Assembly (NCBI GenBank): GCA_026993355.1
Contig: JALWTX010000019.1
Coordinates: forward strand, 1 to 38,744
Origin: Flavobacteriales bacterium
GTDB taxonomy: Bacteria > Bacteroidota > Bacteroidia > Flavobacteriales > Flavobacteriaceae
Length of the DNA: 38,744 nucleotides
Reading direction: 5' to 3'
Shown: one piece after another, positions 1 to 6,670 of the stretch
Position numbering within the stretch: position 1 is the stretch's first letter
How the letters are laid out: the number at the start of each line of letters is the position of its first letter
Program-made: the position numbers and the translations under genes
The notes under the pieces: model-generated
The model's database searches: none
What the model was told of the DNA's origin: nothing
What the model saw: only the letters and a program-made list of their open reading frames with translations

Positions 1-107
1 TGTTTTTATTTATTATTTTTATAACCATCTGTTAGATAATCTGCTAGACAAAGACTCGTTAATAGATTATTTATTTTATTAATAAAAACAAAATATTTTT
101 AAATTAA
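1..107. other. AT-rich intergenic stretch, no gene seen
   Basis: No open frame or recognisable motif is visible before the first promoter. A loose inverted repeat (TGTTTTTATT near base 1, and AATAAAAACA near base 81-90) could form an AT-rich hairpin, possibly the tail of a gene lying outside the window. From about base 91 the sequence becomes nearly identical to the region starting near 4402, so the duplicated leader unit begins here. Confidence 0.4.
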
Positions 108-137
108 TTTGGTTTGTTTTTTTTTGACTTATATTTG
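108..137 (+). promoter_or_regulatory. Bacteroidetes-type promoter of leader copy 1
   Basis: TTTG at 108-111, an 18-nt spacer and TATATTTG at 130-137 match the Bacteroidetes sigma-A consensus (TTTG / TAnnTTTG). Transcription would start near 143, giving a 5' leader of about 235 nt before the ATG at 378. The same elements with the same spacing occur at 4419-4448. TTGACT (124-129) and AGTCAA (173-178) form an inverted repeat bracketing the -7 box and the predicted start, a possible operator. Confidence 0.65.
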
Positions 138-142
138 TTGTT

Positions 143-377
143 ATAATAACCAAAACAACTTGCTTATGCGTTAGTCAACTAAATTTAAATCAAAAAGGAA
201 CATCACCTTGCAAGCTGGAAAACCTTGGTGACGTTCCCTGTGAAAGTTAAACTATGTTTAACACGGCAAAGTTACATATTTTTAGTTAAACATAGTTTAT
301 GACCATGTACTTCTTGTGATGAGGGAAGTGAAATGCTCGTCAAAAAAGAATTATGTTTAATTAAAAATTTAAGAATT
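143..377 (+). ncRNA. Structured 5' leader RNA, copy 1
   Basis: The leader is shared with 4454-4687 and 6189-6420. P1 pairs GGAACATCACC (197-207) with GGTGACGTTCC (227-237), with one internal mismatch; its loop keeps CTGGAAA in all copies. P2 pairs AAACTATGTTTAAC (249-262) perfectly with GTTAAACATAGTTT (285-298). P3 is an H-type pseudoknot: ACTTC (309-313) with GAAGT (325-329), and GATGAG from its loop (318-323) with CTCGTC (336-341). After the pseudoknot, 36 A/T-rich nt lead to the ATG at 378. Conservation of all three structures ahead of three different MKKL genes suggests a cis-regulatory leader (riboswitch, protein-binding leader or mRNA-stability element). An independently acting small RNA is an alternative. 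I cannot match it to a named RNA family. The 5' end is inferred from the promoter. Confidence 0.75.
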
Positions 378-638
378 ATGAAAAAATTAGTATTAACATT
401 AGCGGTTATTTTATTAGCCTTAAACTTTAGTTTTGCAAATAAAGATAAACCAAAAGATGATATCATAGTAAAAAAAGCAGATGGTATAGAAATCGTAGTT
501 AAAAAAGACTATATCCAAAATAGTAGTGATGATTTTGCTGTACATTGTAAAGCAAAATGTGCTAATGGGAATACATATTCATGTTGGTTTTGTGATTGTT
601 CTGAATTACCTTCATGTGGTGATGCACAACAAAAATAA
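378..638 (+). CDS. Small secreted six-cysteine peptide (cassette 1)
   Basis: The 86-residue product has a clear signal peptide (about residues 1-20, MKKLVLTLAV..FA), a Lys/Asp-rich linker (21-50) and a Cys-rich tail with C57, C61, C69, C72, C74 and C80. It shares the motif AVHC followed 3-4 residues later by Cys with the peptide at 6421-6642 (here residues 54-61). An in-frame ATG lies at 333, but it falls inside the leader pseudoknot and would put 15 non-signal residues ahead of the signal peptide, so 378 is the start. The gene follows leader copy 1 and precedes a GLPGLI protein and an outer-membrane barrel. The cysteines could form disulfides or bind metal once exported; neither can be shown here. 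I do not recognise a family. A secreted toxin, signal, or scavenging peptide are all open possibilities. Confidence 0.75.
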   Translation: MKKLVLTLAVILLALNFSFANKDKPKDDIIVKKADGIEIVVKKDYIQNSSDDFAVHCKAKCANGNTYSCWFCDCSELPSCGDAQQK

Positions 639-679
639 AAATCTAACAATTTGAATTGTTATTCATCTATTAATATAAA

Positions 680-704
680 GTTGTCCCGAAATTTTCGGGA
701 TAAC
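680..704 (+). terminator. Intercistronic hairpin without U-tract
   Basis: GTTGTCCCGAA (680-690) and TTCGGGATAAC (694-704) form a strong stem between the small peptide gene and the GLPGLI gene. There is no immediate U-run, so it is more likely a partial terminator or a barrier protecting the upstream mRNA end than a full terminator. It would favour more peptide mRNA than downstream mRNA. Confidence 0.5.
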
Positions 705-740
705 TTCTCAACATTAGAATTTTTTAAAAATAATAGCTTT

Positions 741-1484
741 ATGAAAATAAGAAAATCAACTATCATTTTTTTATTGTTTCTAATTATTTCAATGGGCTTT
801 GCACAAGTCAAAAAAGTTTGTCAAAAATGTGAGGTAAAGAAAACAAATAACATTTTGGTTACTTATGAACATACTGCCATAATATCTGACTTTCCTAAAC
901 CTTTTGTTTATAAAATCAAGACTAATTTGTTTATCAATGATAGCCTAGCGCAATATCTTTACAATAAAAAAACAAAAATTGTTCGCTCAGGAAATTATCA
1001 AACTAAAGTAGGAGGGCAGCATTATATCAACAACTACTATTTTGACAAAAAACTTATGAAAGAACAACGTATTATGGGCAATAATACCATTAGAGCCAAA
1101 TGGACGCCGGATTATCATTGGACTATAACCGATGAAACTAAAACCATTAATGGTTTTAGGGTTCGTAAGGCTGTTGGTAATTCTATTGAAGTAGATCCAG
1201 ATGATCCGGCATATTTTGGTAAAGTGTATGCTTGGTTTACTGAAGAAATCCCTGTACCCGCCGGTCCGGATAGATATGTCGGTTTGCCCGGACTTATTTT
1301 GGAAATAGAATATGAAAAATCTACCAGAAAAACGGTAGTCAGCGAAATAAAATTTAACGCCAAATACAAATTAAAAGATGTTAATGGAGGTATAGAAGTA
1401 GCTGATAAAGATGATGTGATTTTTTATTTTCATAAACATCCTAAAATGATAAAAAAAATACTAAAAAAATCTAGTTGGTGGTAA
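741..1484 (+). CDS. GLPGLI family secreted protein (cassette 1)
   Basis: The 247-residue protein has an N-terminal signal peptide (about 1-22, ending MGFAQ) and the family signature GLPGLI at residues 181-186, within the block AWFTEEIPVPAGPDRYVGLP. GLPGLI proteins are Bacteroidetes-specific, exported and of unknown biochemical function. The start at 741 was chosen because the signal peptide begins there; an upstream in-frame extension to 651 runs through the hairpin at 680-704. C27 and C30 lie just after the signal peptide (VCQKC), an extra Cys pair not seen in the cassette-3 paralogue. The gene sits between the six-Cys peptide and a TonB-receptor-like barrel, so a periplasmic role in handling or processing that peptide is a reasonable but untested inference. 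Confidence 0.85.
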   Translation: MKIRKSTIIFLLFLIISMGFAQVKKVCQKCEVKKTNNILVTYEHTAIISDFPKPFVYKIKTNLFINDSLAQYLYNKKTKIVRSGNYQTKVGGQHYINNYYFDKKLMKEQRIMGNNTIRAKWTPDYHWTITDETKTINGFRVRKAVGNSIEVDPDDPAYFGKVYAWFTEEIPVPAGPDRYVGLPGLILEIEYEKSTRKTVVSEIKFNAKYKLKDVNGGIEVADKDDVIFYFHKHPKMIKKILKKSSWW

Positions 1485-1503
1485 TACAGCTAATATATTC
1501 AAT

Positions 1504-1550
1504 ATAGTCCAATAAAGTATTATAACAATAATATTATTGGGCTATTTTAT
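1504..1550 (+). terminator. Hairpin between GLPGLI and barrel genes
   Basis: ATAGTCCAATAA (1504-1515) pairs with TTATTGGGCTAT (1534-1545), with one G-U, followed by a U-rich run (TTTATATTTT). This resembles a leaky intrinsic terminator and would lower expression of the barrel gene relative to the genes before it. Confidence 0.55.
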
Positions 1551-1567
1551 ATTTTGAATTGCATAAA

Positions 1568-4219
1568 ATGTACCGAAAGCAAATTATCTTAATTATTTTT
1601 CTATTCTTGGGTAACTATGCGTTATCGCAAACAACTATTGGCGGAATTATCATAACCCAACGCGACTCAACAGTTGTTCCTGATGCTTATGTAATGATTA
1701 AAAATTTAAAAGACAACAAATTGTTATCCTATACAGTCAGTGATAGCAAAGGGCGCTTCAAATTTAACAGTTTTTTTTCAAAAGGAATTTATCGTATTAA
1801 AGTTCATCATCAAGCATATAATGCTTGGCAAATGGATATTATAATTGATTCATTGTCTCAAAAACATATCAATCTGCCGGTTTTTCTTATTGATAAAAAC
1901 GAACATTTGCAAGAAGTGCTTATTGACATTCAAAAACCTATTGTGGTAAAAAAAGATACCATAATTTACAACATTTCAAGATTAAAAAATACAAACGATG
2001 AAGATTTGGAGAGTGTATTGCGAAGAATTGACGGAATAGAAATATCAGAAGATGGTGAGATAACCATAAAACATCAAAAAATACAAAAAGTCTTAATTGA
2101 CGGAAAAGAAGTTTCAAATACAGGTGCCGGATTGATAACTAAATCCATTGATCCGGACAAAGTGGCAAAGATTGAAGTACGCTTTAAAGAAAAGGACACC
2201 AAACTTAAAGAAAGCTTGCTCAATGCTACCGATTATGCCGTTTTGGACATCAAATTGAAACACCGTTTTAAACATTCGGTTTTTGGTAAATTAACTTCAT
2301 CACAAACTTATCAAAACACGTATTTACAAGGAGGCTATGCTAATATTTTTTCATTACGAAAAAAACTGAAAATGCATTTTTTCGGTGAATATGCGCCTAT
2401 GGGTGATAAAATTATTTCTCTACGTAATATTAAAAATATAGGACGTGAAGCCATGTCAAAATTGTTTGAACGTCCGTCAGATTATAATGAAATCATCGCA
2501 AAAGATGGTTATAAAGATATTATATATGGTTTTAAAGATTATATTAGTTACAGTAGCGGTATTGCCGGTATAACTATGGGGTTGGATTCCGGTAAAAAAT
2601 GGCAATTATTTGTGGGAAGTTTTAATGAATATAATGATATTAGTCAAATGGCTACCGTCACACAACTATTATTACCAAAGAATCAATTATTTTATAATTT
2701 AATAAAACCACATAAAGTATTCTCATCGAAAAATAAATTTGAAATTCGTTATGATAATGCAGATGCCAAAATTCGATACGATGCTAATTTTGTTTATGAA
2801 ACTCAGAACTCAATCAAAAATTTGAATTTTAGTAACCGAAATTTTTATATCAATTTTGATCATAACATATCACAACAAAACTGGTATCACAATCTTTTAT
2901 ATGAACATAAAATCAATGATGTTTTAGGTTGGGATTTCAAAGCTAATTATTCATTTATAAAGCAAAATGGCAATACAGATTATCGACACAATTCAAAAGA
3001 TTTGAGTTATTTTTTTATTCAAGATACAACTCGAACGGCTTATTATTTACAACAATTTTCACATCAAAAATTCCAAGATTATTATTTAAGCACAGCTATT
3101 CACTTTAATAAAAACAATTTTGAATTGATCAATCGTTTCTTATTTAAAAGTCGTCTTTTTATATTTAAGCAAGATTTGATGAATCAAGATACAGGTCATC
3201 TAATAAACAATTTTTCACAACCGTCACATAATTACCGTTATTCGGATATCCAAAATCAATTATCACTGTCTTACAACATTAACAACCTAATTTTGCATTC
3301 AAAATTTACTTTGGGACGTATTTTAAATATCGATCCGTTTCAAACAGTTGTTAATAATTATTATGTAAATTTCAAAGCAGGCATTAATTACCGAAATGAA
3401 AGTGATTTTGATACCGGTATCAGTTTTGACAGCCATTTGCGAGATTATTCCTTACTAAAACAAATAATGATTAGCAGGATTGTTGATTATGACTTAGTTC
3501 AAATTCCAAAACCTAATAATCCAATGACACGAGAACGTCTGATAGAATTTAGTTTAGACAAAAGTTTTTCATTATTTGATTTTACATTAGCAATTCTTAA
3601 CGGTAAATCAATCAATCGATATGAATTGACCGCTTCGGAAGCTTTTTTTACTTTGCAACAACCGGGTATTTCGGAAACTTCTTATAACCTGATTTCAACA
3701 GCTTTTAAAAAGAAAATAGGGGATATCAAACTTATTCTTGAACCGGAACAAATTTATCACATGACTTATAATAAAACAGACAAGTTGCATGTTTCAAAAT
3801 CTAATATTTTGTTATTAGGGCTAACAATTAATTACTTACCGGTAAAAAAACCTTTGAATTTCAAATTGTACCCAAAAATTACGCATTTTGAGTTTACAAA
3901 TGATTTGACTTCAACAATCAAGTATCAAAATATGTTTTCAACAGAGACTGAAATTTCATATCAAATTATCCCTAAAAAACTTAATCTGAATTCCGGATTT
4001 CGGTATGTTGTTTTTAATGGATTGTCAAAAGCAAACTATTATAATATTGACATAGGTTTGAAAGGAAAATTTAAGAAGTTTTTTTGGAAATTACAGGTTT
4101 CAAATCTCACCAATGACCAAGTTTTTTATACCCAAATTGATACCCCCTTGTATTTACTGGTAAATAAACATCAAATTTTTGCACGGAATATCATTTTTTC
4201 TTTGAGCTATGTGTTTTAA
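1568..4219 (+). CDS. TonB-receptor-like outer-membrane barrel (cassette 1)
   Basis: The 883-residue protein has a signal peptide (1-21, ending ALSQ), a carboxypeptidase-regulatory-like beta-sandwich (about 22-110: TTIGGIIITQRDSTVVPDAY), a plug-like segment (about 115-215: LRRIDGIEISEDGEI, then VLIDGKE), and a long aromatic, alternating C-terminal region ending LSYVF, the terminal-Phe signature of outer-membrane barrels. It matches the OMP_b-brl/TonB-dependent-receptor-like group usually found beside GLPGLI proteins. No TonB box is obvious, so energy coupling is uncertain. I start at the ATG at 1568; a TTG at 1559 would add three residues. It is the likely transporter of the cassette, either importing or releasing a peptide or its ligand. 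A paralogue lies at 7403-10060. Confidence 0.85.
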   Translation: MYRKQIILIIFLFLGNYALSQTTIGGIIITQRDSTVVPDAYVMIKNLKDNKLLSYTVSDSKGRFKFNSFFSKGIYRIKVHHQAYNAWQMDIIIDSLSQKHINLPVFLIDKNEHLQEVLIDIQKPIVVKKDTIIYNISRLKNTNDEDLESVLRRIDGIEISEDGEITIKHQKIQKVLIDGKEVSNTGAGLITKSIDPDKVAKIEVRFKEKDTKLKESLLNATDYAVLDIKLKHRFKHSVFGKLTSSQTYQNTYLQGGYANIFSLRKKLKMHFFGEYAPMGDKIISLRNIKNIGREAMSKLFERPSDYNEIIAKDGYKDIIYGFKDYISYSSGIAGITMGLDSGKKWQLFVGSFNEYNDISQMATVTQLLLPKNQLFYNLIKPHKVFSSKNKFEIRYDNADAKIRYDANFVYETQNSIKNLNFSNRNFYINFDHNISQQNWYHNLLYEHKINDVLGWDFKANYSFIKQNGNTDYRHNSKDLSYFFIQDTTRTAYYLQQFSHQKFQDYYLSTAIHFNKNNFELINRFLFKSRLFIFKQDLMNQDTGHLINNFSQPSHNYRYSDIQNQLSLSYNINNLILHSKFTLGRILNIDPFQTVVNNYYVNFKAGINYRNESDFDTGISFDSHLRDYSLLKQIMISRIVDYDLVQIPKPNNPMTRERLIEFSLDKSFSLFDFTLAILNGKSINRYELTASEAFFTLQQPGISETSYNLISTAFKKKIGDIKLILEPEQIYHMTYNKTDKLHVSKSNILLLGLTINYLPVKKPLNFKLYPKITHFEFTNDLTSTIKYQNMFSTETEISYQIIPKKLNLNSGFRYVVFNGLSKANYYNIDIGLKGKFKKFFWKLQVSNLTNDQVFYTQIDTPLYLLVNKHQIFARNIIFSLSYVF

Positions 4220-4232
4220 AAAATATTAAATT

Positions 4233-4261
4233 ATAAAGTTTGTATTATCTTTATTTTTTTA
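4233..4261 (+). terminator. Weak intrinsic terminator after barrel gene 1
   Basis: ATAAAG (4233-4238) and CTTTAT (4249-4254) form a short A/T-rich stem followed by a run of T to 4260. It lies 14 nt after the stop codon. Bases 4262-4401 beyond it show nothing recognisable. Confidence 0.4.
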
Positions 4262-4418
4262 TCAAAATCCCATTCTTATGAAATATTTTGCTATTATTTT
4301 TTAGTGTTTTTAGAGTTTTATAGTTTTTCCAACTTTCTGTAAAACAATTAGTTAGTTTAAAATATGTTGATAATTAATTGGTTTTATTGACAAAAATTTA
4401 AAAATATTTTTAAATTAA

Positions 4419-4448
4419 TTTGGTTTGTTTTTTTTTGACTTATATTTG
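4419..4448 (+). promoter_or_regulatory. Bacteroidetes-type promoter of leader copy 2
   Basis: TTTG (4419-4422), an 18-nt spacer and TATATTTG (4441-4448) are nearly identical to copy 1, as is the flanking sequence back to about 4402. The inverted pair TTGACT (4435-4440) and AGTCAA (4484-4489) is retained with the same geometry. Confidence 0.65.
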
Positions 4449-4453
4449 TTGTC

Positions 4454-4687
4454 ATAACAAGCAAAATAACTTGCTTATGCGTTAGTCAACAAATTTTAAA
4501 TCAAAAAGGAACATCACCTTGACGTCTGGAAACTTCTGGTGACTTTCCCTGAGTAAGTTAAACCATGTTTAATGACACAAAGTTACACATTTTTAGTAAA
4601 ACATGGTTTGAAGTGCGTAACTTCTTATGATGAGGGAAGTGAAATGGCTCGTCAAAAAAATAATGTTTAATTAAAAATTATTGAATT
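4454..4687 (+). ncRNA. Structured 5' leader RNA, copy 2
   Basis: P1 is 4508-4518 with 4538-4548 (one extra mismatch, C opposite T). P2 is AAACCATGTTT (4560-4570) with AAACATGGTTT (4609-4619); relative to copy 1 the fifth pair changes from U-A to C-G, a compensatory change supporting the fold. The pseudoknot is ACTTC (4620-4624) with GAAGT (4636-4640), and GATGAG (4629-4634) with CTCGTC (4648-4653). The start codon follows after 34 nt. Near-identity with copy 1, including the promoter, points to a fairly recent local duplication. Confidence 0.75.
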
Positions 4688-5554
4688 ATGAAAAAATTAA
4701 CCTTTATTTTTGTTTTAACATTTTTAGGTGGATTACTGTATAATTGTCAAAAAGGTGATAATGGTTCAAATTTTACTAACCTTAATCAAATTGATTCCCT
4801 TAGAACACTTAATGAACCTACATTAATAGGAGATGAAATCTTTTTACCTCAGGGGACAAAATGGCATTTTACTAATAATTCGCATAGTGAAGTGGCATTT
4901 AATCTTCCAGATGGTTTTGCTTTTCTCTTATATGACGAATTAAGTGATAAAATTAAAATAGCTCCCTCTGGAGGTGGATATTCTTGTACTTGTTCAGAAG
5001 GAGGTAGTTGTACTGTTTTTTGGAATAAAGATCTTGGTTATGGGTGTTTGCATAGCTCTTGTACCGGATCTTGTACAGGTGAAAGAACCAAAAAGCAATC
5101 AAATTTTATTATTGAGGGGGTATTATATACAAAAAATAATATAATTGATATAAACAAACCAAAATTTACAGCGAGTTTATCTAAAAAAGGTAAAGAATTA
5201 TTTTTTAATGCCAAAAAAGTAAAAAATGAAATCAAAAGAACTTATGATTTTGTTTATAAAAATGTTAAAAAGCCAAATTTTTCAGATAATAATATTTTAA
5301 GTAAAATAAATGACATTGATCATACCTTAATAAAAACTTATCTATATGGTTTTGAAATAGCTTTGTTGGTTCCCAATGACAAAAATCTTGATAAATTAAT
5401 GCCAAATGTTAAGAAAATAGCACCTTCAGAGGCACCAACTAGTTGTGGTTGCAGTAGTGGTGAATCATCAGGTGAGTGTAAACTTAAAAGTAAGAGGATC
5501 TTTGGTTATAAAGCATATTATTGCAATGGTTGTACTACTTGCACAATGCAATAG
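4688..5554 (+). CDS. Cys-rich lipoprotein with two six-Cys modules (cassette 2)
   Basis: The 288-residue protein starts MKKLTFIF and has a lipobox (LLYNC, C20), so it is predicted to be a lipoprotein. It carries two Cys clusters: C100, C102, C108, C120, C125, C129 and C253, C255, C264, C279, C282, C285. The two look like diverged copies of one module: each begins SCxCS, has a GY in the middle and ends with a C..CT pattern (SCTGSCT against GCTTCT). The C-terminal cluster (CKLK then YYCNGC) resembles the tail of the cassette-1 peptide (CKAK then YSCWFC). A Lys-rich linker (165-200) separates the modules. The shared leader and MKKL start tie it to the small peptides, but no GLPGLI or barrel gene follows. 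I do not recognise a family. Metal binding, disulfide-stabilised surface binding or immunity to a neighbouring peptide are possibilities only. Confidence 0.75.
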   Translation: MKKLTFIFVLTFLGGLLYNCQKGDNGSNFTNLNQIDSLRTLNEPTLIGDEIFLPQGTKWHFTNNSHSEVAFNLPDGFAFLLYDELSDKIKIAPSGGGYSCTCSEGGSCTVFWNKDLGYGCLHSSCTGSCTGERTKKQSNFIIEGVLYTKNNIIDINKPKFTASLSKKGKELFFNAKKVKNEIKRTYDFVYKNVKKPNFSDNNILSKINDIDHTLIKTYLYGFEIALLVPNDKNLDKLMPNVKKIAPSEAPTSCGCSSGESSGECKLKSKRIFGYKAYYCNGCTTCTMQ

Positions 5555-5860
5555 TTTTGTTTTTTAAGAATTTTAAGTGTTCTTAAAAACTTCTATCATC
5601 AAATATTTTGAAATAAAGAAATATATGTTTATTAAATAAGGATTATATTAAGCTATAGTTAAAAGGATATTATGTTTCAAAAGTTACTCCTTAATTAATA
5701 TAAACTTATATGTTTTATATACAAATCAATATAATAATCTGAAACGAAGTAATTTGGTTCCCTTGGCGATTTTGTTTTTGTTATCATGGCCTGCTTATTT
5801 CTGTTCTATAAAAACAATACTTCTTTACATATAAAAAAATATCGTTAAGATTGCTACATG
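5555..5860. other. AT-rich spacer without gene
   Basis: A hairpin lies directly after the lipoprotein stop (GTTTTTTAAGAA at 5559-5570 with TTCTTAAAAAC at 5580-5590) and may end or protect that transcript. At 5659-5678 a 20-nt string, TTAAAAGGATATTATGTTTC, matches 14202-14221 at 17 of 20 bases. Otherwise I see no coding or RNA gene. Confidence 0.5.
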
Positions 5861-5940
5861 ATTCCGCCCTCAAGGCGGAATTGTATCGAAGTGAGGCCAC
5901 TGAGTGATTCCACCCCTCAAGGCGGAATTGTACCGAAGTG
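5861..5940. repeat. Tandem pair of GC-richer palindromic repeats
   Basis: Two units, 5861-5893 and 5907-5940, share ATTCC(G/A)CC, CTCAA, GGCGGAAT and TTGTA(T/C)CGAAGTG. Unit 1 makes a perfect 8-bp stem (ATTCCGCC / GGCGGAAT, loop CTCAA). Unit 2 has one mismatch and one inserted C. They are strikingly GC-rich for this neighbourhood and look like a dispersed REP-like or MITE-derived element rather than gene sequence. Confidence 0.6.
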
Positions 5941-5951
5941 CCGGTTTTTTT
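5932..5951 (+). terminator. Terminator-like hairpin at end of repeat unit 2
   Basis: ACCG and CGGT (5932-5945) enclose AAGTGC and are followed by a T-run to 5951. The stem is only 4 bp, so it is a weak call; it may simply be the edge of the repeat. The stretch 5952-6170 beyond it is AT-rich with no feature seen. Confidence 0.35.
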
Positions 5952-6175
5952 AAACAACAACCTTTTGTTAAATATTTATTTCAATATTCTATTTCTATTT
6001 GTAAATATTATTTGTGATTTATTGCTTTATAATAGTATATTATTTCAATTTTAACAAATTATGAAAAAAAATACATATGGGGAAATTTGGTGAGAAATGC
6101 ATATTTTATCCGATTCAATATTGATTATGTGCAAAAAAAAAACACAAAAAATTTTTTTTTTATAAATTATTGTTT

Positions 6176-6183
6176 TATATTTG
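6176..6183 (+). promoter_or_regulatory. -7 box of leader copy 3
   Basis: TATATTTG at 6176-6183 matches the TAnnTTTG consensus. At the usual -33 distance there is only a T/A-run. Upstream sequence and the TTGACT/AGTCAA pair of copies 1 and 2 are absent, so this copy has different promoter DNA joined to the same RNA core. Confidence 0.5.
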
Positions 6184-6188
6184 GTCTA

Positions 6189-6420
6189 TCAAAAAAAATA
6201 AAACGACTATGAGATAGTTTAATAGAGGTAAAACAAAAAAGGAACATCACCTTGCAAGCTGGAAACTTTTGGTGACGTTCCCTACGAAAGTTAAACCATG
6301 TTTAACATAGCAAAAATACACATTTTTAGTTAAACATGGTTTATAGCCCCAAACTTCTTTGATGAGGGAAGTGAAAGGTCTCATCAAAAAAAATCAAGTT
6401 TAATTAAAAATTATAGAATT
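6189..6420 (+). ncRNA. Structured 5' leader RNA, copy 3
   Basis: Similarity to copies 1 and 2 begins just before GGAACATCACC. P1 pairs 6241-6251 with 6271-6281. P2 pairs AAACCATGTTTAAC (6293-6306) with GTTAAACATGGTTT (6329-6342), perfect over 14 bp and using the C-G version of the covarying pair. The pseudoknot is ACTTC (6353-6357) with GAAGT (6368-6372), and GATGAG (6361-6366) with CTCATC (6380-6385), where an A-U pair replaces the G-U of copies 1 and 2. The ATG follows after 35 nt. The first 50 nt of the transcript are unrelated to the other copies, which limits the functional core to roughly P1 through the start codon. Confidence 0.75.
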
Positions 6421-6642
6421 ATGAAAAAATTAGTTTTAATTTTAATATTAGCTTTTGGTTTTGTTAGTTTAGGCAATGCTAAACAAGAAAGTAAAGTCCC
6501 CCAATCTATAAATAAATATTACTATATAGATCCTGTTTGTTGGGAAATTGCCGATGCTATTGAAGCCGTGCATTGTGGTTATGTTGGGTGTGATGACAGA
6601 TATTGGGTCCAAGTTTATCTTCTTTGTGTAAATGTTAATTAA
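6421..6642 (+). CDS. Small secreted four-cysteine peptide (cassette 3)
   Basis: The 73-residue product has a signal peptide (1-20, MKKLVLILIL..GNA) and a short tail with C40, C52, C57 and C69, rich in Tyr and Trp. AVHC at 49-52 followed by Cys four residues later matches the AVHC-x3-C of the cassette-1 peptide, and the first six residues (MKKLVL) are identical. It ends 28 nt before a GLPGLI gene, which is 12 nt before a barrel gene, so the three form a compact operon behind leader copy 3. Four cysteines would allow two disulfides. Function unknown; no family recognised. Confidence 0.75.
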   Translation: MKKLVLILILAFGFVSLGNAKQESKVPQSINKYYYIDPVCWEIADAIEAVHCGYVGCDDRYWVQVYLLCVNVN

Positions 6643-6670
6643 TTAATTAATTTTTTTTAATATTTAACAA

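Noticed and set aside
333-377. In-frame ATG at 333 extending the cassette-1 peptide by 15 residues
   Set aside because: It lies inside the conserved pseudoknot, adds residues ahead of a clear signal peptide, and the other copies start at the equivalent of 378.
143-377. Assignment of the leader to a known riboswitch or ribozyme (preQ1, SAM-II, hammerhead; TGATGAG..GAAA looked hammerhead-like)
   Set aside because: The hammerhead needs CUGAUGA, a stem II and GAAA with flanking stems I and III; the segment between is instead half of the pseudoknot stem. The other classes' core sequences are not present.
272-466. Reverse-strand 64-residue frame across leader 1
   Set aside because: It overlaps the leader structures and the signal-peptide region of the real gene, with no promoter or conserved counterpart at the other leader copies.
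651-740. Longer start for the GLPGLI gene at 651
   Set aside because: The extension runs through a strong hairpin and places 30 hydrophilic residues before the signal peptide.
4688-5554. Calling the lipoprotein a ferredoxin because of its CxC and CxxC motifs
   Set aside because: The spacing does not fit 2Fe-2S or 4Fe-4S ferredoxin motifs, and it is a predicted lipoprotein outside the cytoplasm.
5861-5940. CRISPR array
   Set aside because: Only two units, both palindromic, with a 13-nt gap; no array or cas genes.
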